Part shown: piece by piece, positions 36,711 through 44,921 of the stretch
Position numbering within the stretch: position 1 is the stretch's first letter
How the letters are laid out: each line of letters starts with the position of its first letter
Assembly: GCF_026341275.1 (NCBI RefSeq)
Contig: NZ_JAIFZO010000002.1
Span: 1,686,361-1,750,360, forward strand
Reading direction: 5' to 3'
Origin: Streptomyces ortus
Lineage (GTDB): Bacteria > Actinomycetota > Actinomycetes > Streptomycetales > Streptomycetaceae
DNA length: 64,000 nucleotides
The notes under the pieces: model-generated
Told to the model about the DNA's origin: nothing
Seen by the model: only the letters and a program-made list of their open reading frames with translations
The model's database searches: none
Program-made: the position numbers and the translations under genes

Positions 36711-38242
36711 GCGCGTCCGAAGGGGCGTTCACCGGCCCCGGCATCCTGCTGGTCCTCGACGGCTGGGGCCACGCCGACGCATCCGACGACAATGCCCTGG
36801 CACTGGCCCGCACTCCGGTCCTGGACGGACTGGTGGCCAGCCGTACCAGCACGCTGGCCGAAGCCTCCGGCGATGCGGTCGGCCTGCTGCCCGGCACGGT
36901 CGGCAACTCCGAGATCGGTCACATGGTCATCGGAGCCGGGCGGCCTCTGCCCTACGACAGCCTCCTGGTCCAACAGGCCATCGACAACGGCACCCTGCGC
37001 GCGCACCCCCAACTGGGCGTCCTGCTGGACAAGCTCGCCGTTTCCTCCGGCACGCTGCATCTGATCGGTCTGTGTTCGGACGGACAGATCCACGCGAATG
37101 TCGAGCACCTGAGCGAGCTGCTGGCTGCTGCCGCCGCACACCAGGTACAGCGCGTCCTCATCCATGCGATCACCGACGGCCGGGATGTCGCCGACCACAC
37201 CGGCAAGACCTATCTGAGCCGGTTGACCGAACTGACCGCCTGGGCCGAAATCGGACAGATCGCCACCGTGATCGGCCGCGGCTACGCGATGGACAAGGCC
37301 GGCAATCTAGATCTGACCGAAGAGGCGGTCACCTTGGTCGCCGACGGACGCGGTGCGCCCGTCGACAGCATTCACGACGCGGTCACCGCCGGTGAGCGCG
37401 GTGACGAGTGGGTTCCTGCGGCCGTCTTCACGACCGTCGGAAGCGCGGGCGTCGCCGATGGGGACGCGGTGCTGTGGTTCAACTTCCGCAGTGATCGCAT
37501 CCAGCAGTTCGCCGACCGACTCAGCGAGCATCTGCTGGACACCGGCCGCTCGGTGGACATGGTCAGCCTCGCCCAGTACGACACCCGCGCCGCCATACCT
37601 GCGCTGGTCCAACGCGCAGATGCCTCCGGCGGCCTGGCCGACGAGCTCGCCACGGTCGGGCTGCGCACGGTCCGCATCGCAGAGGCCGAGAAGTTCGAGC
37701 ACGTCACCTACTACATCAACGGCCGGGACGCCGCGGCGCGCGGCGGGGAGGAGCACGTACGCATCACCGGGGACGGCAAGCCCGACTACGTCGCGCGTCC
37801 CCGGATGAATCTCGACCGCGTCACCGCGGCCGTGGTAGAGGCCGCCGCCCGCCCGGAGGTCGACCTGGTCGTGGCCAATCTGGCCAACATCGACGTGGTC
37901 GGGCACACCGGCAACCTGGCGGCCACCGTCACCGCCTGCGAGGCGACCGACGCCGCGGTCGGTCAGATCCTGGAAGCAGCCGGGGACAGTCACCGGTGGG
38001 TACTTGCCGTCGGTGACCACGGCAACGCCGAACGCATGACCAAGCCGGCGCCGGACGGCACCGTACGGCCCTACGGCGGACACACCACCAATCCGGTGCC
38101 GCTGGTGATCGTCCCTCCGGGCACCGACAGGTCCACACCCGCGCTGCGGGAGACGGCCACGCTGGCCGATGTCGCCCCCACTGTCCTGCGCCTGCTGGGA
38201 CACAAACCTGGATCCGCCATGACAGGAAGGCCCCTGCTGTGA
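36707..38242 (+). CDS. bsnN: Cofactor-independent phosphoglycerate mutase homologue, probable C-As bond-forming arsenoenolpyruvate mutase
   Basis: A 511-residue iPGM-family protein. The metal and catalytic sites are kept: Asp18 in VLDGWG, Ser68 in [12 protein letters not shown] at 157-160, NFRSDR, the Lys of [14 protein letters not shown] and DHGNAE. The substrate loop differs: where iPGMs have an Arg-rich RYYAMDRDxRW segment, this protein has [12 protein letters not shown] near 191-202. BsnN of S. lividans, an iPGM homologue, is reported to rearrange arsenoenolpyruvate to form a C-As bond; assignment to that group rests on context and this altered loop. GTG 36707 overlaps the upstream TGA by four bases, and its own TGA overlaps the next GTG. 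Confidence 0.85.
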   Translation: MSASEGAFTGPGILLVLDGWGHADASDDNALALARTPVLDGLVASRTSTLAEASGDAVGLLPGTVGNSEIGHMVIGAGRPLPYDSLLVQQAIDNGTLRAHPQLGVLLDKLAVSSGTLHLIGLCSDGQIHANVEHLSELLAAAAAHQVQRVLIHAITDGRDVADHTGKTYLSRLTELTAWAEIGQIATVIGRGYAMDKAGNLDLTEEAVTLVADGRGAPVDSIHDAVTAGERGDEWVPAAVFTTVGSAGVADGDAVLWFNFRSDRIQQFADRLSEHLLDTGRSVDMVSLAQYDTRAAIPALVQRADASGGLADELATVGLRTVRIAEAEKFEHVTYYINGRDAAARGGEEHVRITGDGKPDYVARPRMNLDRVTAAVVEAAARPEVDLVVANLANIDVVGHTGNLAATVTACEATDAAVGQILEAAGDSHRWVLAVGDHGNAERMTKPAPDGTVRPYGGHTTNPVPLVIVPPGTDRSTPALRETATLADVAPTVLRLLGHKPGSAMTGRPLL

Positions 38243-38598
38243 GTCCCCTCACCCCCACACCCACCCACGCCCTGTCGCATCAGGCTCCGGCTCTGTCCGG
38301 CTGTCTCAGCAAGCCACACATCGCAGCCGCCTTCGCCGAGGACGCCACTGTCCGCGAACTGGGCGCCGGCAGCATAGAGGGCGTGCTCCATGAGCCCGCC
38401 GACCGCTCGCGCGTGGTGCTGGGCCTGCACAACCCGTCCGCGACCGAAGCCCGTATCAACCTCAGCGCCCTGCTGCCCGAACGCGCCGACGGCACGTGGC
38501 GCTTCCTCAGCGGTTCCATGCACACCAGCGACGCGACCGACGGTATGTACGTCCACCTGGACGCAGCCGGCACGACGTGGCTCACCGCAGCCTCGTAG
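38239..38598 (+). CDS. Small beta-domain protein coupled to the bsnN-like gene
   Basis: A 119-residue protein starting at GTG 38239, overlapping the mutase stop by four bases. After an unstructured Pro/Thr start, residues 45-115 alternate in a beta pattern (RVVLGLHNPSATEARINLSALL, then VHLDAAGTTWLTA) that recalls the C-terminal beta-sandwich of alpha-amylase-type proteins, without any catalytic domain. The tight coupling to the C-As forming enzymes suggests a role in that step, perhaps as a scaffold or in product binding. A terminator follows. Function unknown. Confidence 0.6.
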   Translation: MSPLTPTPTHALSHQAPALSGCLSKPHIAAAFAEDATVRELGAGSIEGVLHEPADRSRVVLGLHNPSATEARINLSALLPERADGTWRFLSGSMHTSDATDGMYVHLDAAGTTWLTAAS

Positions 38599-38648
38599 AG
38601 GAGGGTGCTGGGGGCCAGCTCGTATGACGCCTGGTCACCCCGCGTCCG

Positions 38649-38678
38649 GGTGCCGACGGGTATGAACCCGTCGGCACC
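38649..38678. terminator. Terminator hairpin closing the aroA/bsnN-like operon
   Basis: A perfect 13-bp inverted repeat (GGTGCCGACGGGT and complement) with an ATGA loop, 51 bases after the stop at 38598. Confidence 0.85.
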
Positions 38679-39003
38679 GCCTCGCCAGATCCAACGCAGC
38701 CTGCGCGGGGCGGCCTCCTACGGGTGCGCTGCCCCGCGTTCTTCTCTTTCAGGGCACCGCCATCCCCGAAGGATCTGACATGAATACATCTGCACAGCAC
38801 TCGATATCGGCCTGGGCAGCCGGAACAGCTGCCCGTCCCGACGGCCTGCCGTTCTTCACCGCCGCTAGCCGCAGCCGGTCCAGACCTACCTGCGGGTCGG
38901 CCCTTCCCCGATCGGCACAGCAGTGATCGCCTCGGGGGCACCGCACCACGCCCCGATCTCTCTCGTCCCACGTACCGCGGTCACGCATGAAGGAAGGGCC
39001 TCA
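38679..39003. other. Leader region of the Pst-like transporter genes, with a possible short ORF
   Basis: About 325 bases. ATG 38780, with GAAGGA six bases upstream, opens a 48-codon frame to TGA 38926 (start MNTSAQHSISAW). It has no recognisable similarity and could be a leader peptide or chance. No other gene is seen. Confidence 0.3.
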
Positions 39004-39876
39004 GTGGTCAACAAGAAGTTCCGCCGCGCATACCTCGTCACCTCGGTTGTGACGGTCATGGCTCTGGCAGGCTGCGCCGACAGCGACACCGGTGCGAATG
39101 GTGCCCTGCAGGTCAGCGGGTCGACCACCGTGGCACCGGTCGCCGCGGACGCGGCTCATGCGCTCAAGGCCGACGGGCTCGACATCACCGTCGCCACCCA
39201 GGGTGGTTCCGCCGGTGGCATCTCCCAGCTCGCCGCCGGCCAGATCAACATCGCCATGAGCTCGAAGCCTCTGGCGAAGGAGGACAAGGCCGCCAACCCC
39301 AACACGGACTTCCTCTCCACTCAGATCGGCGCCGACGCGGTCGGCGTCATCGTCACGAAGAAGGTCGCCGACGCCGGGGTCAAGAACCTCACCGCTGCAC
39401 AGGTACGCGACCTGTTCGAGGGAAAGATCACCAACTGGTCCGAGCTCGGCGGCCCGGATCTTGAGGTCTTCGTCTACGACAAGGAACCGGGACGCGGAAC
39501 GCGAGAGGTCCTCGACAAGTACATCTACGGAGACAAAAAGGCTCCGCCGCCCCCGAAGTCCGGCAACTTCGCCATCGTCGGCGGCAACCTCGAAACCCGC
39601 AACAAGCTCGAATCCACACCCGGCGCCGTGGCGCCGCTGTCCACCAGCTTCGTCGAGGGACGCGACGGTCTCGCCGCTGTGACACTGGACGGCATCGAGG
39701 CGTCTCCGGACAACATCGCTTCCGGCAAGTACCCCATGTCCCGGCCGCTCTACCTGCTCACCGACGGAAAGCCGAAGGGTTCCGCCAAGAAGTTCATCAA
39801 CTACGTGCTGACAGCCAAGGGCCAGAAGCTCATGACCAAGCACGGCTACCTGACCCTCAAGGAAATCGGGAAGTAG
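39004..39876 (+). CDS. PstS-like phosphate/arsenate-binding lipoprotein
   Basis: A 290-residue solute-binding protein. The signal peptide ends in the lipobox LAGC near residue 22, so it is anchored outside the membrane. The oxyanion-binding loops of PstS are present: VSGSTTVAP near residue 38, GGSAGGISQLAAGQ near 65 and GRGTREVL near 165. The start is GTG 39004 with GGAAGGG upstream. It is followed by a fused permease and an ATPase. A dedicated copy inside an arsenic cluster suggests arsenate, or an arsonate, as ligand. Phosphate uptake that outcompetes arsenate is the alternative. Confidence 0.85.
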   Translation: MVNKKFRRAYLVTSVVTVMALAGCADSDTGANGALQVSGSTTVAPVAADAAHALKADGLDITVATQGGSAGGISQLAAGQINIAMSSKPLAKEDKAANPNTDFLSTQIGADAVGVIVTKKVADAGVKNLTAAQVRDLFEGKITNWSELGGPDLEVFVYDKEPGRGTREVLDKYIYGDKKAPPPPKSGNFAIVGGNLETRNKLESTPGAVAPLSTSFVEGRDGLAAVTLDGIEASPDNIASGKYPMSRPLYLLTDGKPKGSAKKFINYVLTAKGQKLMTKHGYLTLKEIGK

Positions 39877-39879
39877 CCG

Positions 39880-41691
39880 ATGACCACCGAAACTCTGACC
39901 CGGCCGCCCGTCGAACCTGCCACCGACAGCCGCCCGCGCCCGTCGAAGTGGATCTGGGCCTGGCTGTATGCCGGGGCGTCCGCCGTGGCGGCACTCCTCC
40001 TGGTTGTCGTCGGCTATCTCGGCGCAGGAGTCACCAGCGGACACGTCGACTGGCCGGAACTGCTGACCGAATCCGAGTGGAGCCCGGCCAACTCGGTGTA
40101 CGGCGGCCTGGCGATGATCTACGGCACCGCCGTGGTGTGCGCTCTCGCCCTCGTCATCGCCGTACCCGTCAGCTGGGGGGCGGCCGTCGCGCTGTCGGAG
40201 TACCTCCCGCCTCGCCTGGCGCGACCGTTGCGCATGTGCGTGGAGTTGCTCGCCGCCGTCCCGTCCATCGTCTACGGCCTCATCGGCATCATGGTCGTCC
40301 GTCCGGTCATCGCTCGGATCGCCGACGTGCCCGGCGGGGACAGCCTGCTGGCCGCCGGGATCGTCCTCGCCGTCATGATCATCCCGACTGTCGTGGCCGT
40401 CAGCGTGGACGCGCTCGCCGCGGTACCGGACCGTGTCCGCGAGGCCGCCTACTCGCTGGGCCTGACCCGCCGGGAAGTGATCCGTTCCGCGGTGCTTCCG
40501 CTGGCGCGGTCCGGCATGCGAGCGGGTGTTCTGCTCGGTCTGGCCCGTGCCCTGGGTGAAGCCATCGCCGTGTTCCTGGTCGTGGGGCGGGCGGACGGGA
40601 GACTGCCCACCACCTTCGGGGAGTTCTTCGACTCACTGAGCCACCCTGGTCAGACCCTCACGACGAAGCTCGCCGGACCGGAACCCGTACTGGCGGGAAC
40701 GTCCGGCCCCTATTTCGCCGCGATCTGCGGACTCGGCCTCGTCCTTCTGGCCTTCGTGGCCGCCATCACGGTCTGGGGCACACGAGGCCGCACCCGCGAC
40801 GCAACGGCCGAACGCTCCCCCAAGTTCCGCGGCATGTCGCGGATGCGTCTGCAGCGCGACCGACTGGCGATGACGCTGCGGTTGGGGGCCCTGCTTCTGC
40901 CCAGCGCCCTCCTCATCGGCATGCTGGCCCTGCTGGTGACGCGAGGGAGTTCGGCATTCAATCCCTCCTTCTGGTTCACGTCAGCAGCAGGCGCGGCAGG
41001 AGGGGGCGTACGCGACCAGATCGTCGGCACCACGTTGCTCATCGCCACCACGGGCATCCTGGCCCTGCCGCTCGGCTTCGGTGCGGGCATCCTGATCGGT
41101 GTCCACGCATCCGAGCGCACGGCACGCGTGTTGCAAACCTTCACGGTCGTCCTGGGCGGGGCGCCGACCATCCTGTTGGGGCTCGCCGGATTCGTCATCC
41201 TGTCCACCACGATGGGCTGGGGCAGGTCCTGGCTGGCGGGTGCGATCGTGCTCGTTCCCGTCGTGGTGCCGGTGATCGCCCTGACCACCTCCGCACGCGT
41301 CAGGAGCATCCCTCCCGAACTCACCGAGAGCGCCATGTCACTGGGGCTGACGCGCGCACAGTATGTGCGTTCCGTCGTCGTCCCGTACACCTGGCCGGCC
41401 ACGATCACCGGTCTGCTGCTCGGCCTGGCACGCGCCGCGGGCGAAACCGCCCCGTTGCTTTTCACGGCGACCGTCTTCTTCGGTGCGCCCACCGTACCGA
41501 GCGGGATCGTGGAGTCACCGGTGCAGGCGCTGCCCACCCACATCTTCACTCTTTCCCAGGACTCGGGGGACCCGCAGGCGGTCGCTCAGGCGTGGGGGAG
41601 CGCCATGGTGCTGGTCCTGATCACTGCAGTACTCCTCAGCGCGGCAGTCGCGCTGCGCAACCGCTTCGAGGGGGAGCGATGGACAACGTAA
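39880..41691 (+). CDS. Fused PstC-PstA-type permease
   Basis: A 603-residue membrane protein containing two complete ABC permease halves. Each half has its own cytoplasmic coupling loop: EAAYSLGLTRREVIRSAVLP near residue 190, and ESAMSLGLTRAQYVRSVVVP near residue 485. Phosphate systems normally encode PstC and PstA as two proteins of about 300 residues, so this is a fusion. It starts three bases after the PstS-like stop and overlaps the ATPase gene by 13 bases. With its neighbours it forms a complete three-gene importer. Confidence 0.88.
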   Translation: MTTETLTRPPVEPATDSRPRPSKWIWAWLYAGASAVAALLLVVVGYLGAGVTSGHVDWPELLTESEWSPANSVYGGLAMIYGTAVVCALALVIAVPVSWGAAVALSEYLPPRLARPLRMCVELLAAVPSIVYGLIGIMVVRPVIARIADVPGGDSLLAAGIVLAVMIIPTVVAVSVDALAAVPDRVREAAYSLGLTRREVIRSAVLPLARSGMRAGVLLGLARALGEAIAVFLVVGRADGRLPTTFGEFFDSLSHPGQTLTTKLAGPEPVLAGTSGPYFAAICGLGLVLLAFVAAITVWGTRGRTRDATAERSPKFRGMSRMRLQRDRLAMTLRLGALLLPSALLIGMLALLVTRGSSAFNPSFWFTSAAGAAGGGVRDQIVGTTLLIATTGILALPLGFGAGILIGVHASERTARVLQTFTVVLGGAPTILLGLAGFVILSTTMGWGRSWLAGAIVLVPVVVPVIALTTSARVRSIPPELTESAMSLGLTRAQYVRSVVVPYTWPATITGLLLGLARAAGETAPLLFTATVFFGAPTVPSGIVESPVQALPTHIFTLSQDSGDPQAVAQAWGSAMVLVLITAVLLSAAVALRNRFEGERWTT

Positions 41692-42368
41692 TCACCGTAA
41701 GTCAGTTGCGCGTGCTCAGCCGCGACAAGACCCTGGTCGGCCCGGTCTCCTTCAGTGTGGAGCACGGGTCCACCACCGGCCTGTGCGGGCCATCGGGCGC
41801 CGGCAAGTCCACCATCCTGCGCGCCTTGGTGGACCTGCTCCCCAACGGACTCAGCCGGGACGGCGACCTGCGGGTGCTGGACCGGACCATCCCGCCGGGC
41901 AAGGGAGACGCCGACCTGCGGGCCAAGGTCGTTCTCGTGCCCCAGATGCCCGTCGTCTTCGGAGGCAGCATCCTCGACAACGCCCTGTTCGGCCTGCGCC
42001 ATGTCCTGCGCGCCTCCCCCGAGGTGCTGAAGGCCCGAGCGGAGCAGGCGCTGGAGGAGGCAGGACTGTGGAAGGAGGTTGCCGACCGCCTCGATTCACC
42101 CGCACAGAACCTCTCCGCCGGGCAGCGCCAGCGACTCTGTCTTGCCCGTGCCCTGGCCTTGGAGCCTGCTGGACTGCTGCTCGACGAGCCCACCAGTGCG
42201 CTCGACGAACGCAGCAGGGACAAGGTCGAACAGTCCATCGCCGCGCTGCACGGCCGCCGGGCGGTGCTTATCGTCTCCCACGACCCAGCCCAAGTTGAGC
42301 GCCTGTGCGATACGACCATCCACCTGGACCAGCCCGCGACGGCGACTCCGGCCGCCGTCGCGGGTTGA
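41679..42368 (+). CDS. PstB-like ABC transporter ATPase
   Basis: A 229-residue ATPase with Walker A GPSGAGKST, signature LSAGQRQRL, Walker B LLLDEPTSALD and the switch His in VSHDPAQ. The start ATG 41679 lies inside the permease gene after GAGGGGGAGCG. At 229 residues it is slightly shorter than usual PstB proteins (about 250-260). It should power uptake through the fused permease. The operon ends near a small hairpin at 42433. Confidence 0.88.
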   Translation: MDNVITVSQLRVLSRDKTLVGPVSFSVEHGSTTGLCGPSGAGKSTILRALVDLLPNGLSRDGDLRVLDRTIPPGKGDADLRAKVVLVPQMPVVFGGSILDNALFGLRHVLRASPEVLKARAEQALEEAGLWKEVADRLDSPAQNLSAGQRQRLCLARALALEPAGLLLDEPTSALDERSRDKVEQSIAALHGRRAVLIVSHDPAQVERLCDTTIHLDQPATATPAAVAG

Positions 42369-42432
42369 TGCTCGGCATTGCTTCGGCGGCACTACAGCGC
42401 CCAAAGTCTCCGAGCCAATGAGCCGATTCATG

Positions 42433-42455
42433 CCGCGGCGCCCTGATCGCCGCGG
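42433..42455. terminator. Hairpin between convergent pstB-like and arsR genes
   Basis: CCGCGGCG-ccctgat-CGCCGCGG, an 8-bp perfect stem between the pstB-like stop (42368) and the minus-strand regulator stop (42492). It is modest but well placed. Confidence 0.5.
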
Positions 42456-42491
42456 GGCGGAGCAGGAGTCCTGGTCCGTCTCCGACGCTCG

Positions 42492-42833
42492 CTAGACGTC
42501 GACCTGGCTGCGCTGGTGCAGAATCTGCATCAGCGCAGAGCGCACCCCCACACCCAACCGGTAGTAAATGAGGCGGCCATCACGCCTGCCCTCGATCAGG
42601 CCGATACACCGCAGCCGTTTCAGGTGATGACTGACGGTCGCCAGAGACACCCCGACGTCCGCCAGTTCATGCACGGCAACCTCGGCCCCGGAGTGTTCCG
42701 CCAGCTGCATCAGAAGCTGTAGGCGGACAGGATCTCCGAGGGTCTTGAACACGTTGGACCACCAGGCCATGTCGGCCGTGCTCAGCTCCAAGCACGAACC
42801 GTCACAGGCGGACGCAGTCCCCTTCTGGCACAT
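42492..42833 (-). CDS. Atypical ArsR-family regulator lacking the CVC motif
   Basis: A 113-residue winged-helix regulator starting at ATG 42833 with GGGAGATG upstream. The fold is clear: FKTLGDPVRLQLLMQLAE and LATVSHHLKRLRCIGLI. Where As(III)-sensing homologues have CVC, this protein has VAVHELADV. It carries an N-terminal cluster Cys2, Cys10 and Cys14 (MCQKGTASACDGSC), which could bind a trivalent metalloid instead. It is next to the canonical ArsR at 42945 on the same strand. It may sense a different arsenical, such as an organic one. Confidence 0.8.
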   Translation of the reverse strand: MCQKGTASACDGSCLELSTADMAWWSNVFKTLGDPVRLQLLMQLAEHSGAEVAVHELADVGVSLATVSHHLKRLRCIGLIEGRRDGRLIYYRLGVGVRSALMQILHQRSQVDV

Positions 42834-42944
42834 GGCATCTCCCTCCCAGCGTCCCCTCTGGGATCCGTTACCGGTCGGCATGCCTGCGGCCGGGACCGTT
42901 GAACCTGACCGACGCCTCTACTACGGCCGCCGGAGCCTACTGGT

Positions 42945-43304
42945 TCAGGTGGTCTGTGACAGCAGGCCCGCCATGGCCGACAACACCCCGGGCGCAACTC
43001 GGTAGTACACCCAGCTGGCGCGGCGCTCCGATTCCAGAAGCCCGGCTTCTCGCAGCTTCCGCAAGTGGTGACTGACCGTGGGCTGAGAGACCCCGACGTC
43101 CTGAATGTCGCAGACACAAGCCTCGCCGCCCGCCTGGGCGGCGATCCTTGAGAACAGCCGCAGCCGGACGGGGTCGGACAGCGCCTTGAACATGACGGCG
43201 ATCCTCTCCGAGTCGGCAGCGGACAGCTCTTCCTTCCCCAGCGGCTGGCAGCACCAGGTCATGGTGGTGGTCAGATTGGTGGAGCTCGGAGCCAGATTAG
43301 ACAT
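42945..43304 (-). CDS. arsR: ArsR-family arsenite-responsive repressor (CVC type)
   Basis: A 119-residue ArsR with TWCCQPL near residue 17 and ACVCDI in the recognition region, the same Cys layout as the regulator at 15608, its close paralogue. SQPTVSHHLRKLREAGLL is the recognition helix region. It starts at ATG 43304, only about 10 bases from a TTGA-N6-TCAA palindrome, so the transcript is probably leaderless and autoregulated. It is divergent from the flavoprotein gene at 43468. Confidence 0.9.
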   Translation of the reverse strand: MSNLAPSSTNLTTTMTWCCQPLGKEELSAADSERIAVMFKALSDPVRLRLFSRIAAQAGGEACVCDIQDVGVSQPTVSHHLRKLREAGLLESERRASWVYYRVAPGVLSAMAGLLSQTT

Positions 43305-43313
43305 ACCTCTATG

Positions 43314-43327
43314 TTGACAGTCATCAA
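43314..43327. promoter_or_regulatory. Probable ArsR operator TTGA-N6-TCAA
   Basis: TTGA-cagtca-TCAA directly upstream of the minus-strand arsR at 43304 and within the divergent promoter region. It has the same form as 18668-18681 and is preceded by ctatg as at 43396 and 15966. Confidence 0.6.
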
Positions 43328-43395
43328 ATCATTTGCCAAGCAGGAAACGGAACCCCTCCGCGCCCGTTCGGGCACAGATTCGATGAACTTCTATG

Positions 43396-43446
43396 TTGAC
43401 GCACATCGATCCTAGAGGCATGCTGGGCGGCATCGACAAACATCGA
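43396..43446. promoter_or_regulatory. Further ArsR-type half-site pairs upstream of the flavoprotein gene
   Basis: TTGA-cgcaca-TCGA at 43396-43409 and TCGA-caaaca-TCGA at 43433-43446 have the same 4-6-4 spacing as the perfect palindromes. They lie upstream of the flavoprotein start at 43468 and may be weaker copies of the operator. Confidence 0.4.
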
Positions 43447-43467
43447 ATCCGAGGAGTCGTCGCCATT

Positions 43468-44844
43468 ATGTCCACTGCCCCTGCTCTGCCTGTGGTTATC
43501 ATCGGCGCCGGCCCCATCGGCCTGGCCGCCGCAGTCCACCTGTCCGAACGCGGACAGCTTCCTCTCGTTCTGGAAGCCGGTCAATCCGCGGGCACCGCCG
43601 TACGCGAATGGGCACACGTACGCCTCTTCTCCACCTGGGGCGAAGTCGTCGACCCCGCAGCCGAGAAACTTCTGGCGGATACGGGCTGGAGCAAGCCCGA
43701 CGCCGACAGCTACCCCAGCGGTGGTGACTGGGTCGAGCAGTATCTGCAGCCGCTCGCCGACACTCTCGGTGATCAAATCCGCTACGGCGCCCGCGTCACC
43801 GGCGTCTCAAAGGCCGGCCGCGACCGCGTCGTGGACACCGACCGCGACACGCAGCCCTTCGTCGCGCACGTTCGATACGCCGATGACCGGGAAGAGCGGA
43901 TCCTCGCCGCCGCCGTGATCGATGCCTCCGGCACCTGGGCACTGCCCTCCCCCGCCGGCGGCAGCGGCCTGCCCGCTCTCGGCGAGCGCGCGGCGGCCGA
44001 TCTCATCAGTTACCGCGTCCCCGACCTCACGGACCCGGCCGTACGTGCCCGCTACGCGGGTAAGCGCACCGCTGTCATCGGCTCGGGCGCCTCCGCGTTC
44101 ACCGCGCTCTCCTCGCTGGCCGAGCTGGCGCAGTCCCAGGACGGTACGGACACGAAGGCGGTGTGGGTGCTGCGTCGTGGCATCTCCGGCTCTACCTTCG
44201 GCGGCGGAGACACCGACGAACTGCCCGCGCGCGGCGCCCTCGGCCTGGCAGCCAAGGCCGCCGTTGACGACGGCCACGCCGAAGCGGTCACCGGCTTCCG
44301 TACCGAGGCCATCGAAGGCAGCATCGACGGCCGACTGGTCCTGGTCTCCGAGGACGGGCGGCAACTCGAGCCGGTGGACGAAGTCATTGTCCTGACCGGG
44401 CTCCGCCCCGACCTGTCCTTCCTGTCAGAAGTGCGCCTGCGCCTGGACGAGCGTCTGCAGGCACCAGTGGAACTCGCCCCGCTGATCGATCCCAACCAGC
44501 ACTCCTGCGGCACCGTCTACCCACACGGCCACCGGGAGCTGTCCCACCCGGATTCCGGTGTCTACCTCGTCGGCATGAAGAGCTACGGCCGCGCTCCCAC
44601 ATTCCTGGCCATGACCGGCTACGAGCAGGTCCGTTCCGTGGCGGCTGCCCTGGCGGGCGACACCGACGCGGCCGACCGTGTGGAACTGGTCCTGCCCGAG
44701 ACCGGCGTGTGTGGTGGCTCCGGCCTCTTCGACACCGCCGACTCCGACCAAGCTGTGGCAGCAGGCTGCTGCGCCCCCGTCGCTCCACAGCCGGTCCAGC
44801 TCATCACCGTCTCCTCTGGCTCGGCGAGTTCGTCCGGCTGCTGA
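43468..44844 (+). CDS. FAD/NAD(P)-binding flavoprotein of arsenic clusters (paralogue 2)
   Basis: A 458-residue flavoprotein with FAD motif GAGPIGLAAAVHL near residue 13 and a second nucleotide motif VIGSGASAFTAL near residue 210. It shares DPNQHSCGTV, GMKSYGRAPTF and MTGYEQVRSV with the gene at 18369, but lacks that protein's C-terminal helical domain and ends in a Cys-rich tail (GCCAP, then SSSGC). I start at ATG 43468 with GAGGAG upstream. It is followed by the ArsI-like and MFS genes, forming an arsenic-responsive operon. Oxidation of a trivalent (organo)arsenical is a plausible role but unproven. Confidence 0.78.
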   Translation: MSTAPALPVVIIGAGPIGLAAAVHLSERGQLPLVLEAGQSAGTAVREWAHVRLFSTWGEVVDPAAEKLLADTGWSKPDADSYPSGGDWVEQYLQPLADTLGDQIRYGARVTGVSKAGRDRVVDTDRDTQPFVAHVRYADDREERILAAAVIDASGTWALPSPAGGSGLPALGERAAADLISYRVPDLTDPAVRARYAGKRTAVIGSGASAFTALSSLAELAQSQDGTDTKAVWVLRRGISGSTFGGGDTDELPARGALGLAAKAAVDDGHAEAVTGFRTEAIEGSIDGRLVLVSEDGRQLEPVDEVIVLTGLRPDLSFLSEVRLRLDERLQAPVELAPLIDPNQHSCGTVYPHGHRELSHPDSGVYLVGMKSYGRAPTFLAMTGYEQVRSVAAALAGDTDAADRVELVLPETGVCGGSGLFDTADSDQAVAAGCCAPVAPQPVQLITVSSGSASSSGC

Positions 44845-44921
44845 AGCACCTGAACGTCACCGCCCAACGCCGTCCCGGCCGCGGGCAGCGCGCACCATCG
44901 ATCCAGCAGGAGGAATGCCCC

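Noticed and set aside
36707..38242. Housekeeping glycolytic phosphoglycerate mutase
   Set aside because: The altered Arg-rich loop, the coupling to an aroA homologue and the arsenic context argue against it, though the family fold is the same.
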